64,000 nt of DNA, taken from positions 13,967,501-14,031,500 of the forward strand of contig CM055317.2 of assembly GCA_029255685.2 (NCBI GenBank), read 5' to 3'. The stretch's first letter is position 1, and every line of letters begins with the position of its first letter. Below are positions 13,828-24,331 of the stretch, piece by piece. Origin of the DNA: Silene conica. Taxonomy: Eukaryota; Streptophyta; Magnoliopsida; Caryophyllales; Caryophyllaceae. The notes under the pieces were generated by a model. The model saw nothing but the letters and a program-made list of their open reading frames with translations, was not told the origin of the DNA and made no database searches. The position numbers were made by a program, and so were the translations under genes.

Positions 13828-15657
13828 TTTAGTTATACATCAGTTTTAATGAACGTGTTCTACACTGAAAAAGAAGATAAAACAAAACCTATATAAGCAA
13901 CTTATTGTTGTGATTTAAGTCTATATTAAATTAAATTTAAACTCGTAGACTTATGCATTTATATAATTGATCTCCCTCAAGAATTATATAAACGATCCCA
14001 AGACTCAATTTCCGTATATTGATAAGCCCACAGTTTGGCTAATTCCAATCGTTGGAACTCTTGGTCGATAGATTTCCGTATATCCTATCTATTAGTCCCT
14101 CTCAGTCACTAGATATTATCGAGTGACCATGATGTTGAGATAAAATAAATCATCTGTTCCCACTTACCCGACGTAGAAGGGGTCATATTATGCCTACCGA
14201 CGAAGAAGGGATTCATGGGAGGCTGATTTATAAAGACTAGTCTCAATTTTTGGTTATACGAGGAAGACCCCATCAACTTTTATTTATCCATATTTAAGTG
14301 AACTAAAAACTAGCATTTTCGTGAATGAATTTAAATAAAGTGATGGCTTTGCAATTGACATGTGACATCTGTATTGTCACAGAAAACTAACGCGCAACCT
14401 CTACATGAGTCAGTTTTCAGGCATGATATAGGTGGTTTGGTTTTTAGGCGGAATATGATGCAAGCTATTATCGATGAAAGCATAAAGATAAATGCAATAA
14501 ACGTAAATAAAAGTCCTAGTGTGGCCTATCCTACCAAAATAAACATAAAACAACTTGGAATCCACCGTTGGACCCTAGAAGCTTGTCTTGATGTTCCATC
14601 TTGGTCCTTGCAGCGGGAGAGAGCATCCGGTTTCCGTCTTGTCTTTGGTCTTCACAAAATTACTAATTTAAATTACAAAAGTAGTCCTAGATACATTCTA
14701 ATTTAAATACAAAAGTAATTACATGGCAAAAACCCAAAACGGAGATTCAAGATCTCAAAATTACAAGCAAGATCGTGTCCCATCATTACGGTGACACAAT
14801 CTTCTAAGGCCACACTAAGTTACAACCGTTTGCAAAAATTAAATACGTTATTGAAAGCATTCAAGGCATTCACAAGACGATAAAAAATGCATCAACTAAA
14901 TAAAATTTATACATGACATAATACGGTTATTATGATTAATAAATTTTTACCAAACCACCTTACGGGATTAAAATTATGTGATTATACCGTTTTAATCACC
15001 CAATTTTAATAAATTTATAATCCTATTATCTTAAACCGTTTTAAAATAATATGTATCAAACGAGGGTGAACCGTTTCACAAAATAATATACTATTTCCGT
15101 ATACAGTATATTATTTTAAGCCATGTGAAAGTAAAACATGTTATTTTCGAAAATAAAAAAAATACGAGTCTGTTACAGGGGGGAGGTCGACCGACCTAAA
15201 CTTGTGGTCGACCGACCTCCAGCCGAAAAACGAAAATTTCTGCAACAGTAAAATCGGTCGACCGACCTATTAATTAGGTCGACCGACCAACAAGCAGTAA
15301 ATACGAATTTCAGAAAACGCAAAACGCTGCACCTTTTGAAATTAAAACAAGTTTTTACCTTTTAAATTTTGATTAAAACAAGTAAATCAAAATTAACATC
15401 AACAAGGGTTCACATATTGTCAAGAATATCGATTAATTAACAATATGTAAACAGGAATCGAAAAACAAGATCGAAAGCTCACAAAGGAAACTGTTTTAAA
15501 AAAAAAAACAGAAAACTCACACAGGGGCGGTCGACCGACCGCTAAAACTGGTCGACCGACCGACGTAGCGGCAGAAACGAGATTTTCAAAATCCTTTAAA
15601 TAAACTTATGAAAAACACAAAAGTAAAATTTTCATGGCCTATGGCTCTGATACCACT

Positions 15658-16728
15658 TGTGGGGAATAAAACATGTATTCGCCCTAAACTTGCAGGATTA
15701 TAATGAAAAATACAGTTGTGTTTATAGTCATAAGATTAAAAGGATAAGAAAAGAAGTACAACCTTTAGTCCTTGTGCGAAAGGCCTAAGAACAGGAATTA
15801 ACACAAATTCCCTCCTATAACTTGCACCCAAGACTTAGAATGAGACGAAGCCGCGTGTGCTAGAAATCCTCTCCAACTGCCTTGCAATATTGGGAGAGCT
15901 ATTTAGGTTTTAGATGTGAGATCTGAGGTTTTGGGAGAAGAATGCTCTCAAAACCCTAATTTATCTTGAGATAATTTAAACAGTGCAACAAGAGTGTTTT
16001 ACATAAGGAGAAGTCTCCTCCTTATATACTACACTTGGCCGAAATATTTGAATAGGGTAAGGGTGGGCTTTCCACTCTTACCTTATTCTAATTCATGATT
16101 CGACCCATTTAGCTATAAGTTATTCGCGCGATTTTAATTATAAATCGTAACATGTTATCAGATATCAATACAGTCGATATATTAATAATGGTCTGACAAA
16201 ATACGATATTGTATAATTACCCAAATTAATATAACTGTTTATATTAATTTGCGAATACAATATTTAATTAAATATATAACCGTTTATATTTAATTTACGA
16301 ATTAAACACGTAATCCGTATTAGCTAAAATTATTTAATCCGTATTAAATAATAATCTCAACATCTTATTGACTAATTTAATAGTCAATACCTCTGACTAA
16401 CTGTTTAGTCTTATCCGGCAAAATGTGACTGTATTTTCATACCTTCACATCTCTCAAACGTGTCCTATAGGTGTGACGTATAGGGACCAGTTGATCACCG
16501 CCATCTGTATGACAATAACGTCAAACTTATCTAGCAAGCCAACCGTTATTGATAAACGTGGATCAACTGGTAATAATACAAAAGTATGCCCTTGTGATCC
16601 TTAAAGAGATTTAAAAATCATTGTACTTAATTGTCAAGGACACCAGCCCCAACAATCTCCCACTTGTCTGTACAAGGGTATGTGCAATGACGTTATCACA
16701 CTACATGTGGAGGACACAAGCTCCAACA
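15658..16728 (-). repeat. Copia LTR 3 (outer 5' LTR of the array)
   Basis: About 1071 bp, nearly identical to the other two LTRs but with a few private differences. Homology to the other copies stops exactly at CCAACA (16728), after which unrelated DNA begins. This defines the LTR edge, since in the inner copies the sequence continues into the polypurine tract. Confidence 0.87.
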
Positions 16729-17474
16729 TCACCATCTCCTCTATTCCTATTATTCCAAATTAGGTATGTCAATTGATTTTTAGGGTTAAATATTTTCGAT
16801 TAATTGGAGTTTGAACTAGTGAAATACATTACGATTAATTCAATTCATGTTTATGGTCTCTCAACCTTACTTTCCTTTTTAAATTTTTCGATATTTTATG
16901 ATTTTTATGATTTGTTTTATTTCTAGGGTTAGCTTCTGGATCTGAGATTGCTTTTTAAATGTCGATGTTAATGGTCTTGTTCGTCCCAATTAATTGGTTT
17001 TGGAATGTTCACGAGTTGTTATATTAGTCTTTATGGATTCAATTATCGATTATTATTTCAGTTTGTTGGTTTGTTTCTCTACGAGATTACTTGTTTTGCT
17101 CTATTTTCGTATCTAGAACAAGAATGAATAACAAGGAAAGAATGTAACATGGTTTGTATGCATAATCTGATTTGTTGATGAGCTTGTTTGTATTTGTAGT
17201 TTGTGATATTGGAGTTTGTGAGATTGTTAAAATGGTAAGTGTTTTGCATTCCTGTGATCGATTTCAATTTCAAATAATAACTAATAAGCACTCGTTGTGG
17301 GTTACTACGGACATTACTTGATCTGGGTTGGTTTCATACGTTATTAATATGAGACTATCTCTCATGAGACGAATAGTTTAGGTAAATTTTGCAAAGTTAT
17401 AATTACTTATGATTCTTCGAGTTTTCCATGTAATGTTTGAGGCTTATAATCTTTGGTGCTGGTATTGTTTATAG

Positions 17475-18144
17475 GGAGGAGGTTGGTGTAACAACATTAC
17501 ATCTTGTCTTGCGCGAAAGTACATGCACTTGGGCTCATCCCGGAAAATGGTTAACCCACTTGCATTTTCCGGTATAATGAGCAACAATCCAATGTATAAT
17601 CCAGGTTTGAGTCAATACCCATCTAGAAGATCTCGCGTTATACTCATAGCTTACAGTTTGGACTCGCTTAACAATTGATTCTTCAGACTTTCATAATTGG
17701 AACAGGGTGAAAATTCGATACTGTGATGGGGCGTCATTCACTGGAGATGTGGAAGCTGTTGATCCTGTAAGTACTCCTCCCTGTATCTAGCATTCTTCCA
17801 AAAAAAACTCATCTTTTTCAGAATTTGTGTTGATACATGCCCTTTTGACAGGTAACTAAGCTTCATTTCCGAGGAGCTAGAGTCTGGCGCGCTGTCATGG
17901 AAGATCTAATGTTAAAAGGAATGAGGAGAGCCAAAAATGTACTGATATCATATATCCATGGCTTATTATGTCCATATTTTGTACTGTATATGATTATTAC
18001 TGAAGGGTTGCTGCATTAGGCTCTTCTTTCTGGGTGTTCAGCTGGTGGATTGACTTCCATTTTGCATTGTGATAGCTTCCGAGCTCACTTCCCTGCCAGT
18101 ACTAAAGTAAAGTGTCTCTCCGATGCTGGCTATTTCATCAATGT
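17475..18144 (+). pseudogene. Pectin acetylesterase gene fragment (four exons)
   Basis: Four exon-like blocks with consensus splice sites, 17475-17604, 17687-17766, 17852-17938 and 18020-18144, read through in phase. They encode a pectin acetylesterase (CE13, notum-like) core: [47 protein letters not shown], and GCSAGG with the nucleophile serine, then [14 protein letters not shown]. Full enzymes of about 400 aa deacetylate cell-wall pectin. Here the N-terminus with signal peptide and the C-terminal half are absent, and the last block abuts U-box DNA in the opposite orientation. 16729-17474 upstream resembles intron and leader sequence. This is a captured fragment and not a working gene. Confidence 0.85.
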
Positions 18145-18162
18145 GTAAGTTTCTTACAGTTC

Positions 18163-19094
18163 TTACAGTCGCCAGTAATAAACTTCACCTTCAATTAGAT
18201 TATTGAGGAGTGGTTCTAAGTAACCATTGTCTGCCATGATTTTGATGTTGTCAGAAAATTGCTCCAGGTTCTTTAGAACTTGATTTGCAGCTTTTGAAGC
18301 AAACGTGTCGCTAGATCTGTTATACTTTGTTCGGATCAAGATCAAAATTCCTCCAGTGATACAACCAATTTTCTCCGAGAGTGATTTAGATTTGGAAAGT
18401 TCAATCAGGAGTAACAATACACCATGCTTCATTGGTTGGTAGCTGCTTGACAGCAATCGTAAAGTTAAAGGTATTGCCGATGTCTTTCCAATTATTTCCT
18501 GCACATATGTATGACTGTATTATCAACGTACAAAGCTTCGTGTATGACTCTAAGCCGAGAGGTTTCATCTCTGTCTTTCCACTCATTTATTGTGTTTCGT
18601 AAAGCAATATTAGGGTTCATATTTTTGCCTTCTACCTTCTCCATAGTAACTGGGCACAACAAGACCTCTTCACTACCAAAACTTTCAAAATACTCGGTGA
18701 TTGCCTTTCTTTCATAGGTCACTCCACTTTGTATTGTTACGGGATCATCCATGATTACCTTCGTCAGTGGACAAATGAAACTGTTGTACAAAGGCTCGGC
18801 ATGTTGGGATTTTCTTGATGAATTAGCCGATGATCTTCTAATTCTATTTCCAGTACTAATATGGCTTCCCTGGCTTGTACTTCTTAGGGCATCCAACAGA
18901 TGAGGCATGTCTGATATATGAGAATATCCTGCGCGAACTTCTGTACTTACAGAACAGTCATCTGCGTCTGTTTGTGTAGAGTCTATATCTGATGCATCCT
19001 TTAAATTTGATTCCCATCTCTGATAACTCGCCTTTATTTCAGGAATGGGCTTTGATTCAGGAACTGGGCTGATACGAAACGGGGATCCTCTCAT
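18163..19094 (-). pseudogene. U-box E3 ubiquitin ligase fragment (PUB43/44-like)
   Basis: Two overlapping open stretches on the minus strand encode parts of a plant U-box/armadillo ligase. The first (18492-19094, 200 aa) holds a complete U-box at about residues 103-176, with FICPLTKVIMDDPVT and LLCPVTMEKV followed by IALRNTINEW. The second (18163-18504) encodes armadillo-like repeats (LLLLIELSKSKSLSEKIG) that in full proteins lie several hundred residues further on, so the middle of the gene is missing. PUB43/44 (SAUL1) proteins are typically about 800 aa. It sits back to back with the pectin acetylesterase piece inside the CACTA element. It resembles a captured, internally deleted copy. Confidence 0.78.
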
Positions 19095-19224
19095 GTACCT
19101 TTCAAATTACTTAATTTGTTTCAAACCATTACCCACGAATTACCTGTATCCGTTTTTTAAAATTTTTTTCCAGCTTTTTTGTCTCGTTTTGTTATTTGAG
19201 ATATATTGTTTTGTTATCTTGTCC

Positions 19225-19563
19225 TCAGGAACTTGGATGAAAAAACCTAAAGATTGTATATCGGCCACAACGAGCAATAGAGGTACAACCACGATCATAA
19301 GGGTTAGCAGAACCACCAGGAACGCAATTATAGTAGGAGTTGCCTTTTTTGGAACACGGTACTCTGTTAGCCTGCATTGCTCCATAGCTTATGTACTGAG
19401 TTGTAATGAGTATACGTCGATTAATTTCTGAACTCATCTCAAACTCATCAGACTCCATGCATTCAATCATGGAGCCGCTCCATTGATCACTGCTCGACAT
19501 TATGATGTTCTTATTAGTCGGGTTTTCATCATTCACATCAACAACTGACTGTGAGATAAACAT
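19225..19563 (-). pseudogene. RALF peptide precursor fragment without signal peptide
   Basis: The 112-aa reading frame contains the propeptide signature IECMESDEFEM, the S1P cleavage motif RRIL (residues 49-52), the receptor-binding YISYG (57-61) and the four cysteines of a RALF peptide (70, 80, 93, 99) within PCSKKGNSYYNC and ANPYDRGC. RALF peptides are secreted and signal through FERONIA-type kinases. No N-terminal signal peptide is visible and the upstream DNA is AT-rich. The frame runs on past the usual RALF end into unrelated residues (YTIFRFFHPSS). It is most similar in layout to the RALF23/33 type. It sits in the CACTA element, so it is probably a captured fragment. Confidence 0.82.
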
Positions 19564-19757
19564 TGACAGAAGAAATGAGCTGTCTTTTTCCAGCTGTCTT
19601 TTAACATTGTATATTTATGTATGTGTTATTTCTATTGAAATTTTTAAGCATTGTATATTTTTAGAATAATCATGTAAGATTCTCTTGTGGCAAAATACAT
19701 ATGGGAGTTATTATATTTAAATAATTTGTTTCCATCATTTAATTTATTAAAAATAAA

Positions 19758-19781
19758 TTTTTTTTTTTTTTTTTTTTTTTT
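19758..19781. repeat. Poly-T tract (24 T)
   Basis: An uninterrupted run of 24 thymines lies just outside the CACTA subterminal repeats. It could be slippage-prone and its length is uncertain in any assembly. Confidence 0.9.
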
Positions 19782-19786
19782 ATTAC

Positions 19787-20041
19787 CTATTTGCGGCGTT
19801 TTCCTCAAAAAACGCCTCAAATAGAGGTACTATTTGCGGCGTTTTTTTAAAAAAACGCCGCAAATAGTACCTCTATTTGAGGCGTTTTTTGAGGAAAACG
19901 CCGCAAATAGCTTCTTAATTGCGGCGTTTTTTTCCGCCGCAAATAGATTTTCTATTTGCGGCCCCTTTATTTGCTGCTACATCAAAAACGCCTCAAATGA
20001 CCCCTTTTTTGGCGCCGCAAATAGCTCTTTTTCTACTAGTG
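19787..20041. repeat. CACTA right subterminal repeats with 124-bp perfect palindrome
   Basis: 19787-19848 and 19849-19910 are exact reverse complements with no spacer, built from alternating TATTTGCGGCG and CGCCTCAAATA units. Further units in both orientations follow to the terminus CTACTAGTG. Subterminal repeats are the binding sites of the TNPA-type protein in the CACTA/En-Spm family. The right flank begins ACA; the matching left duplication is out of view. Confidence 0.85.
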
Positions 20042-20650
20042 ACACCATGTAATTGTATTAATTTTTATTAGTCATCATGTAATTATATTATTCCGCTACG
20101 TTTCATTCTTATAGGCAATAGCTACTTAATCTAGACTTTTTATGTTATTATATAGAGTACGTCATGTAATTATATTATTCTGTCACGTGTCATTCGAAAA
20201 GGCAATAGCAACTCAATCTAGCCTTTTATGTTATTATATAAAATACATGTAATTGTATTAACTTTTATTAATACATCATGTACTTGTATTAATTTTTAAT
20301 CCATCATGTAAGTACATTATTCCGTCACGTGTCATTCTAATAGGCAATAATTACTCAATCTAACCTTTAAAAATATAAAAAGTATGAAAAGTTTGGTATT
20401 AAAGAAAATATAAATATCGTGATTATGAGATGAAATAATGTTAGGGAAATGAATGTTAAATAAGATGGGTGATTAACTCACTACTACTTTGTCTTTTCGT
20501 GTTCTATTTTTTTTAATTTACAATTTTTTTAGTACACAATGTAATTGTATTAATTTTTGGTCCATCATGTAATTGTATTATTTCTCCACGTGTCATTCTA
20601 ATAGGCAATAACTACTCAATCTAGCCTTTTTATATTATTATATAGAAATG
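20042..20650 (-). repeat. Cluster of Helitron-end-like repeats
   Basis: A unit of about 85 bp recurs about four times (near 20073-20157, 20163-20243, 20304-20367 and 20566-20647). It runs from CATGTAATTATATTATT through CACGTGTCATTCTAATAGGC to CTCAATCTAGCC, and in all but the third copy ends in a TATTATATA-type tail. On the minus strand this reads TCTATATAATA then AAAAGGCTAGATTGAG, which resembles the 5' ends of plant Helitrons. No 3' hairpin plus CTAG end was located, so the class is tentative. 20651-21266 beyond it is AT-rich and I see nothing in it. Confidence 0.45.
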
Positions 20651-22753
20651 CATATTACAAAAACGATTTATTACCAACTGTCTACCTATTACCTGCATAA
20701 TCTACTCGCAAACCACCACCTATTTCCCCTCACCTAACGTATATTTCAATATCATCAAAAAAATTATTTTAACTTCTTTATTTATTATAACAATATATTA
20801 TTAGTTGATTCGTTGAACGGAAATACACGTATTTAATTGTGAAACCTAGTTAGGTTAATAAATAAGGTTAAAGATTATTAATTAATTAATTAATAGTAGT
20901 TTGCCGAGTTACGATTTTATTTGAAAAATAAATTCTAACTCAAAGAGATATTATGACATTATAAGAGACATAATTGACTCAATTTTGAACAAGATTAATA
21001 TGATCAATTGAAAATTATAATAAGTTATAATAGATTTGTTAATTTCTAATAGCAAATCGAGTATTAATAAAAGAAATCGAATTTTAATAAAAACAAATGT
21101 GTATAGACTTAAAAATAAAACAAAATCTATGAACATTTATAATTTGATACAAATGATACATTTATTAGTTTTTATTTACTTAATCCATTATTCCATGATC
21201 GAACGCAAATATGAAGTTCTAACTCCTTACCTCTATGGTATCACAGTCCATTCCAATACTTTAAACTAAGGGGGCGTTTGGTTAGAGAAAAAGAAAGGAA
21301 AATGAAATTAGAAAGGGTAAGAGGGAGAAAGATAAAAGATTACCTGAAATTAAATAGTTGTTTGGTTACATCAAGAAATGGAACTAATGACCCACTCATA
21401 CTTACTCCTATCACTTACACATACCACCACAAACAACCACTTATCTACTAAAAAATTGTTGCAACGCCCGTCTCCTTATACCACTGCTGAGACCCCACGA
21501 CATAGCCCCACCGAACACTATCATCCACTTGCCGTCGTCGCCTCAACCCACTCCAAAATCACAACCGTCACTCTTTACCCCAAAAAATCATGCCCTGCCC
21601 TCGAAGTCCTGCGAGAACGGTGGGGGTGGACAGTGGTCTGTCGATAGTTAGAGGTATTTGGGGAGAAGATTGGTGGGTTGTGGTTTTTTTGTGTGCGGAT
21701 GATTTAGGTGGGGTGGTTGTGGTGGCAGTGATGGTGGTGGGGGGTCATGGTGGTGGCTAGTGAAGTGGTAGTCGCAAGTGCGGTGGTAGGTGAATAATGT
21801 GGTTTAGGGTAACAAGGGTAATGAATCTCATACCTTGGGGATGAGGGTAAGAGATTAGATGGATTGAGAGGTAAGACTTAACACTACAAGAATACGGAAA
21901 ACAGGCGACAGATTTTGGCGACTGCTCTATTAGTCGCCAAATTGGCGACTGAAAAAAAAACTTTGACGACTGATTTCAATCGCCAATTTGGCGACTACCT
22001 ATTTTCCCCAACTTTTTTTCCACAGAAAAAATTGGCGACTGAAACTGATATTTGGGGACTGATTTCAGTCATCAAATTTGGCGCCAATTTTAGTGACTAA
22101 AACAGCAGTCACCAAATGTAGTACCTGCAGTCGCCAAATTTGGCGACTACCATAAGGCAGCCGCCAAAGATAATTTATTCAGTCGCCAAAAACACGAATA
22201 ATAATCAGAAGCTTTTTCCCTTCCCTTCACAATTCGCAAATTCATTTCATTAAAAATCCAAAATCGAAAAACAACCCCCTTTTCCATCACCACCACCTAC
22301 TCGCACCTCCACCACCACCGGCCACCACCACGCTCGCCGGATTCCGTTCCTTGATTGCTCTCTTGTTTTTCTCCTTTATTCAATTAAAGGTTTGTGTGCT
22401 TTTTAGTTTAATTTCAGTTTTTAGTTTGATTTTTGTTTTGTTTTGTAGATTTAGTGATGTAGTAGCCAATTAGGATGTTAATTAGATAAATTGGGGGTTA
22501 GGGTTTATATGAAATTGGGGGTTAGGGTTTATATGTTGACTAAGACGATGTTGTTTGCCTTATTAATATTGTTATATATGCTTGTAATTGTTACTTAATT
22601 ATCGCAAATTATGGGGTTAGGGTTTATAAAAATTGGGGATTTTTGGTAAGTTATTATTATATGATTAAGCTTGTTGTTTAAGTTAGTGTGTAATTTTAGA
22701 TGTAATTTTATTGTTGAAAATTGTTTTATTTATGGATTTTTGTTTAGATTAAA

Positions 22754-24331
22754 ATGAAGAGATTGAAACGTTCATGGATGTATGATGGAGGGGTTGATAT
22801 TAAGAAGAGACGTCCTCATGCTAGGTTTATAGAGGGTGTTGCCGAGTTTATTGAACTTGCTGAGCAACAAGATGAATATGACTTGGTAGAAAATAAACTT
22901 AGTTGTCCTTGTAACAAATGTAAAAACATGATATAAATACTTGTCATTGAGGTACAAGAATATCTATATACTAATGGGTTTTGTCCAAATTATTATAATT
23001 GGATTTCTCATGGAAAAACATTTTCTTCAATTCACAAACAACCTCACATCGCACAACTTGATGAGAACCCATATAGAGATATGATTGTTGATGCCTTGGA
23101 GTTTAATAATCTCAATAATAATGACCGTCTAGCTATGAATGAAGAAGAACCTCCAAATCCACAAGCAAAGACTTTTATTGACATGTTAAAAGTTTCGGAA
23201 CAACCTTTATATGAAGGGAGCAGAATGTCATTATTACAAGCTGCCTCTAGCTAGGATAGTAACCTTGAAGTGTGAGTATAATATGCCATTTAATGCCGTT
23301 GATGGTCAGATCTATCCTGAATGTGACGGGGAAGATGTGTCATCCAAGTGACGGGGAATAATGGAAACAATTTGATAAGATCGATCCTGAATTTGTCGAG
23401 GAACCCCGAAATGTGCGACTTGACTTGTGTACGGATGGATTTAGTCCTTTTACCCAATTTGGTAAGAATTACTCTGGTTGGCCTGTAATGGTAACATAGT
23501 AGAAATTACCACCTTGATTATGTATGAAAGGAGAATTTATTTTCTTGTCTCTCATTATTCCCGGGACTAAAAATCAGAAAAGCCATTTGGATGTATATTT
23601 ACAACCATTAGTGGAACAATTGAGACATTTGTGGGAAGTTGGGGTGGAAACATATGACGTTTCAAAGAAGCAAAATTTTCAACTTAAAGCTTCACTCTTA
23701 TGGACAATAAACGATTTTCTCGCATATGGAATGCTATTTGGTTGGTCTACTGCAGGACAAAAAACATGTCATCATTGCATGGGTGAAAGTAAAGCTTTTT
23801 GGATTCTAAATTGCAAGAAAATGAGTTGGTTTGATTGTAATAGATGCTTCTTACCAGAAAGTAATCTTCTTAGGAGCAACAAGAAAGCTTTCAAAAAAGG
23901 TAAATAGGTACTTGATGATGCTCCGAATCATCTTCCAGATGATGAGGTATGGGAGTTGGTATGTGATTTGCCATCTTCTGTTGATGGTGCCGAAGAAGAG
24001 TTTAAAGAGCTGAAAAAGAAGAATGGTTGGTATAAAAGAAGCATTTTTTGGGACCTTTCATATTGGAAAACTATGTTAATCAGACACAATTTGGATGTAA
24101 TGCACATAGAAAAGAACTTCTTTGAACAACTAATTGACATGATCATGGATGTTGAAGGCGAAACATGTGATACTATTGCTTCTAGAAAAGACATGAAGAT
24201 ATTTTATGATCGTCCCAAATTACACATTCGTAAAGATGGGTCCAAGCCAAAAGCCATTTACACTCTTCACAAAGCTCAAAAAAAGGTATTATGTGAGTGG
24301 TTAAGAAATTTGAAGTTTCCTGATGGATATG
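22754..24331 (+). pseudogene. TNP2 transposase, 5' part, decayed
   Basis: The gene opens with MKRLKRSWMYDGG and the Transpos_assoc zinc finger (FIEGVAEFIELA, CPCNKCKN), then a stop at about 22934 and several frame changes. The TNP2 core follows at 23524-23907 (LDVYLQPLVEQLRHLW, TYDVSKKQNF, LLWTINDFLAYG, GWSTAGQKTCHHC) and again at 23956-24331 (NGWYKRSIFWDLSYW, HNLDVMHIEKNFFEQL). The family protein cuts CACTA termini. The open frame is cut at FPDGY by the Athila insertion. The leader 22191-22753 shows a GT-AG style intron but no coding signal. Confidence 0.85.

Larger units (their letters stand above)
1..16728 (-). mobile_element. Tandem Ty1/copia array with shared LTRs (at least two full internal units plus part of a third)
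   Basis: The same 7726-bp unit repeats: LTR 206-1281, internal 1282-7931, LTR 7932-9007, internal 9008-15657, LTR 15658-16728. Bases 1-205 are the leader of a further unit that runs off the left edge. Elements read on the minus strand, with order gag, protease, integrase, RT, RNase H, which is the copia order. The primer-binding site, complementary to initiator tRNA-Met, lies next to each LTR (about 184-203, 7910-7929, 15636-15655 on the plus strand). Neighbouring units share one LTR. The copies differ by only a handful of substitutions and small indels, so the array looks very young. Each unit's coding region is split by about two breaks. The outer right edge joins pectin acetylesterase-like DNA at 16729; the left target flank is out of view. 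Confidence 0.93.
16729..20041. mobile_element. CACTA transposon right part carrying host gene fragments (Pack-CACTA)
   Basis: The right terminus ends CTACTAGTG at 20041, the inverse of the CACTA terminal motif, and is preceded by about 250 bp of subterminal TTGCGGCG/CGCCGCAA repeats typical of CACTA elements. Inside are pieces of three unrelated host genes in two orientations: pectin acetylesterase (plus), U-box ligase (minus) and RALF (minus). The left terminus is not visible because the copia array lies there. No transposase is seen, so this would be non-autonomous. That all three fragments belong to one element is inferred from their being contiguous and each truncated. Confidence 0.7.

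Noticed and set aside
17475-19563. Intact host genes for pectin acetylesterase, U-box ligase and RALF
   Set aside because: Each lacks essential ends or a middle part, neighbours abut in opposite orientation, and the block ends at a CACTA terminus.
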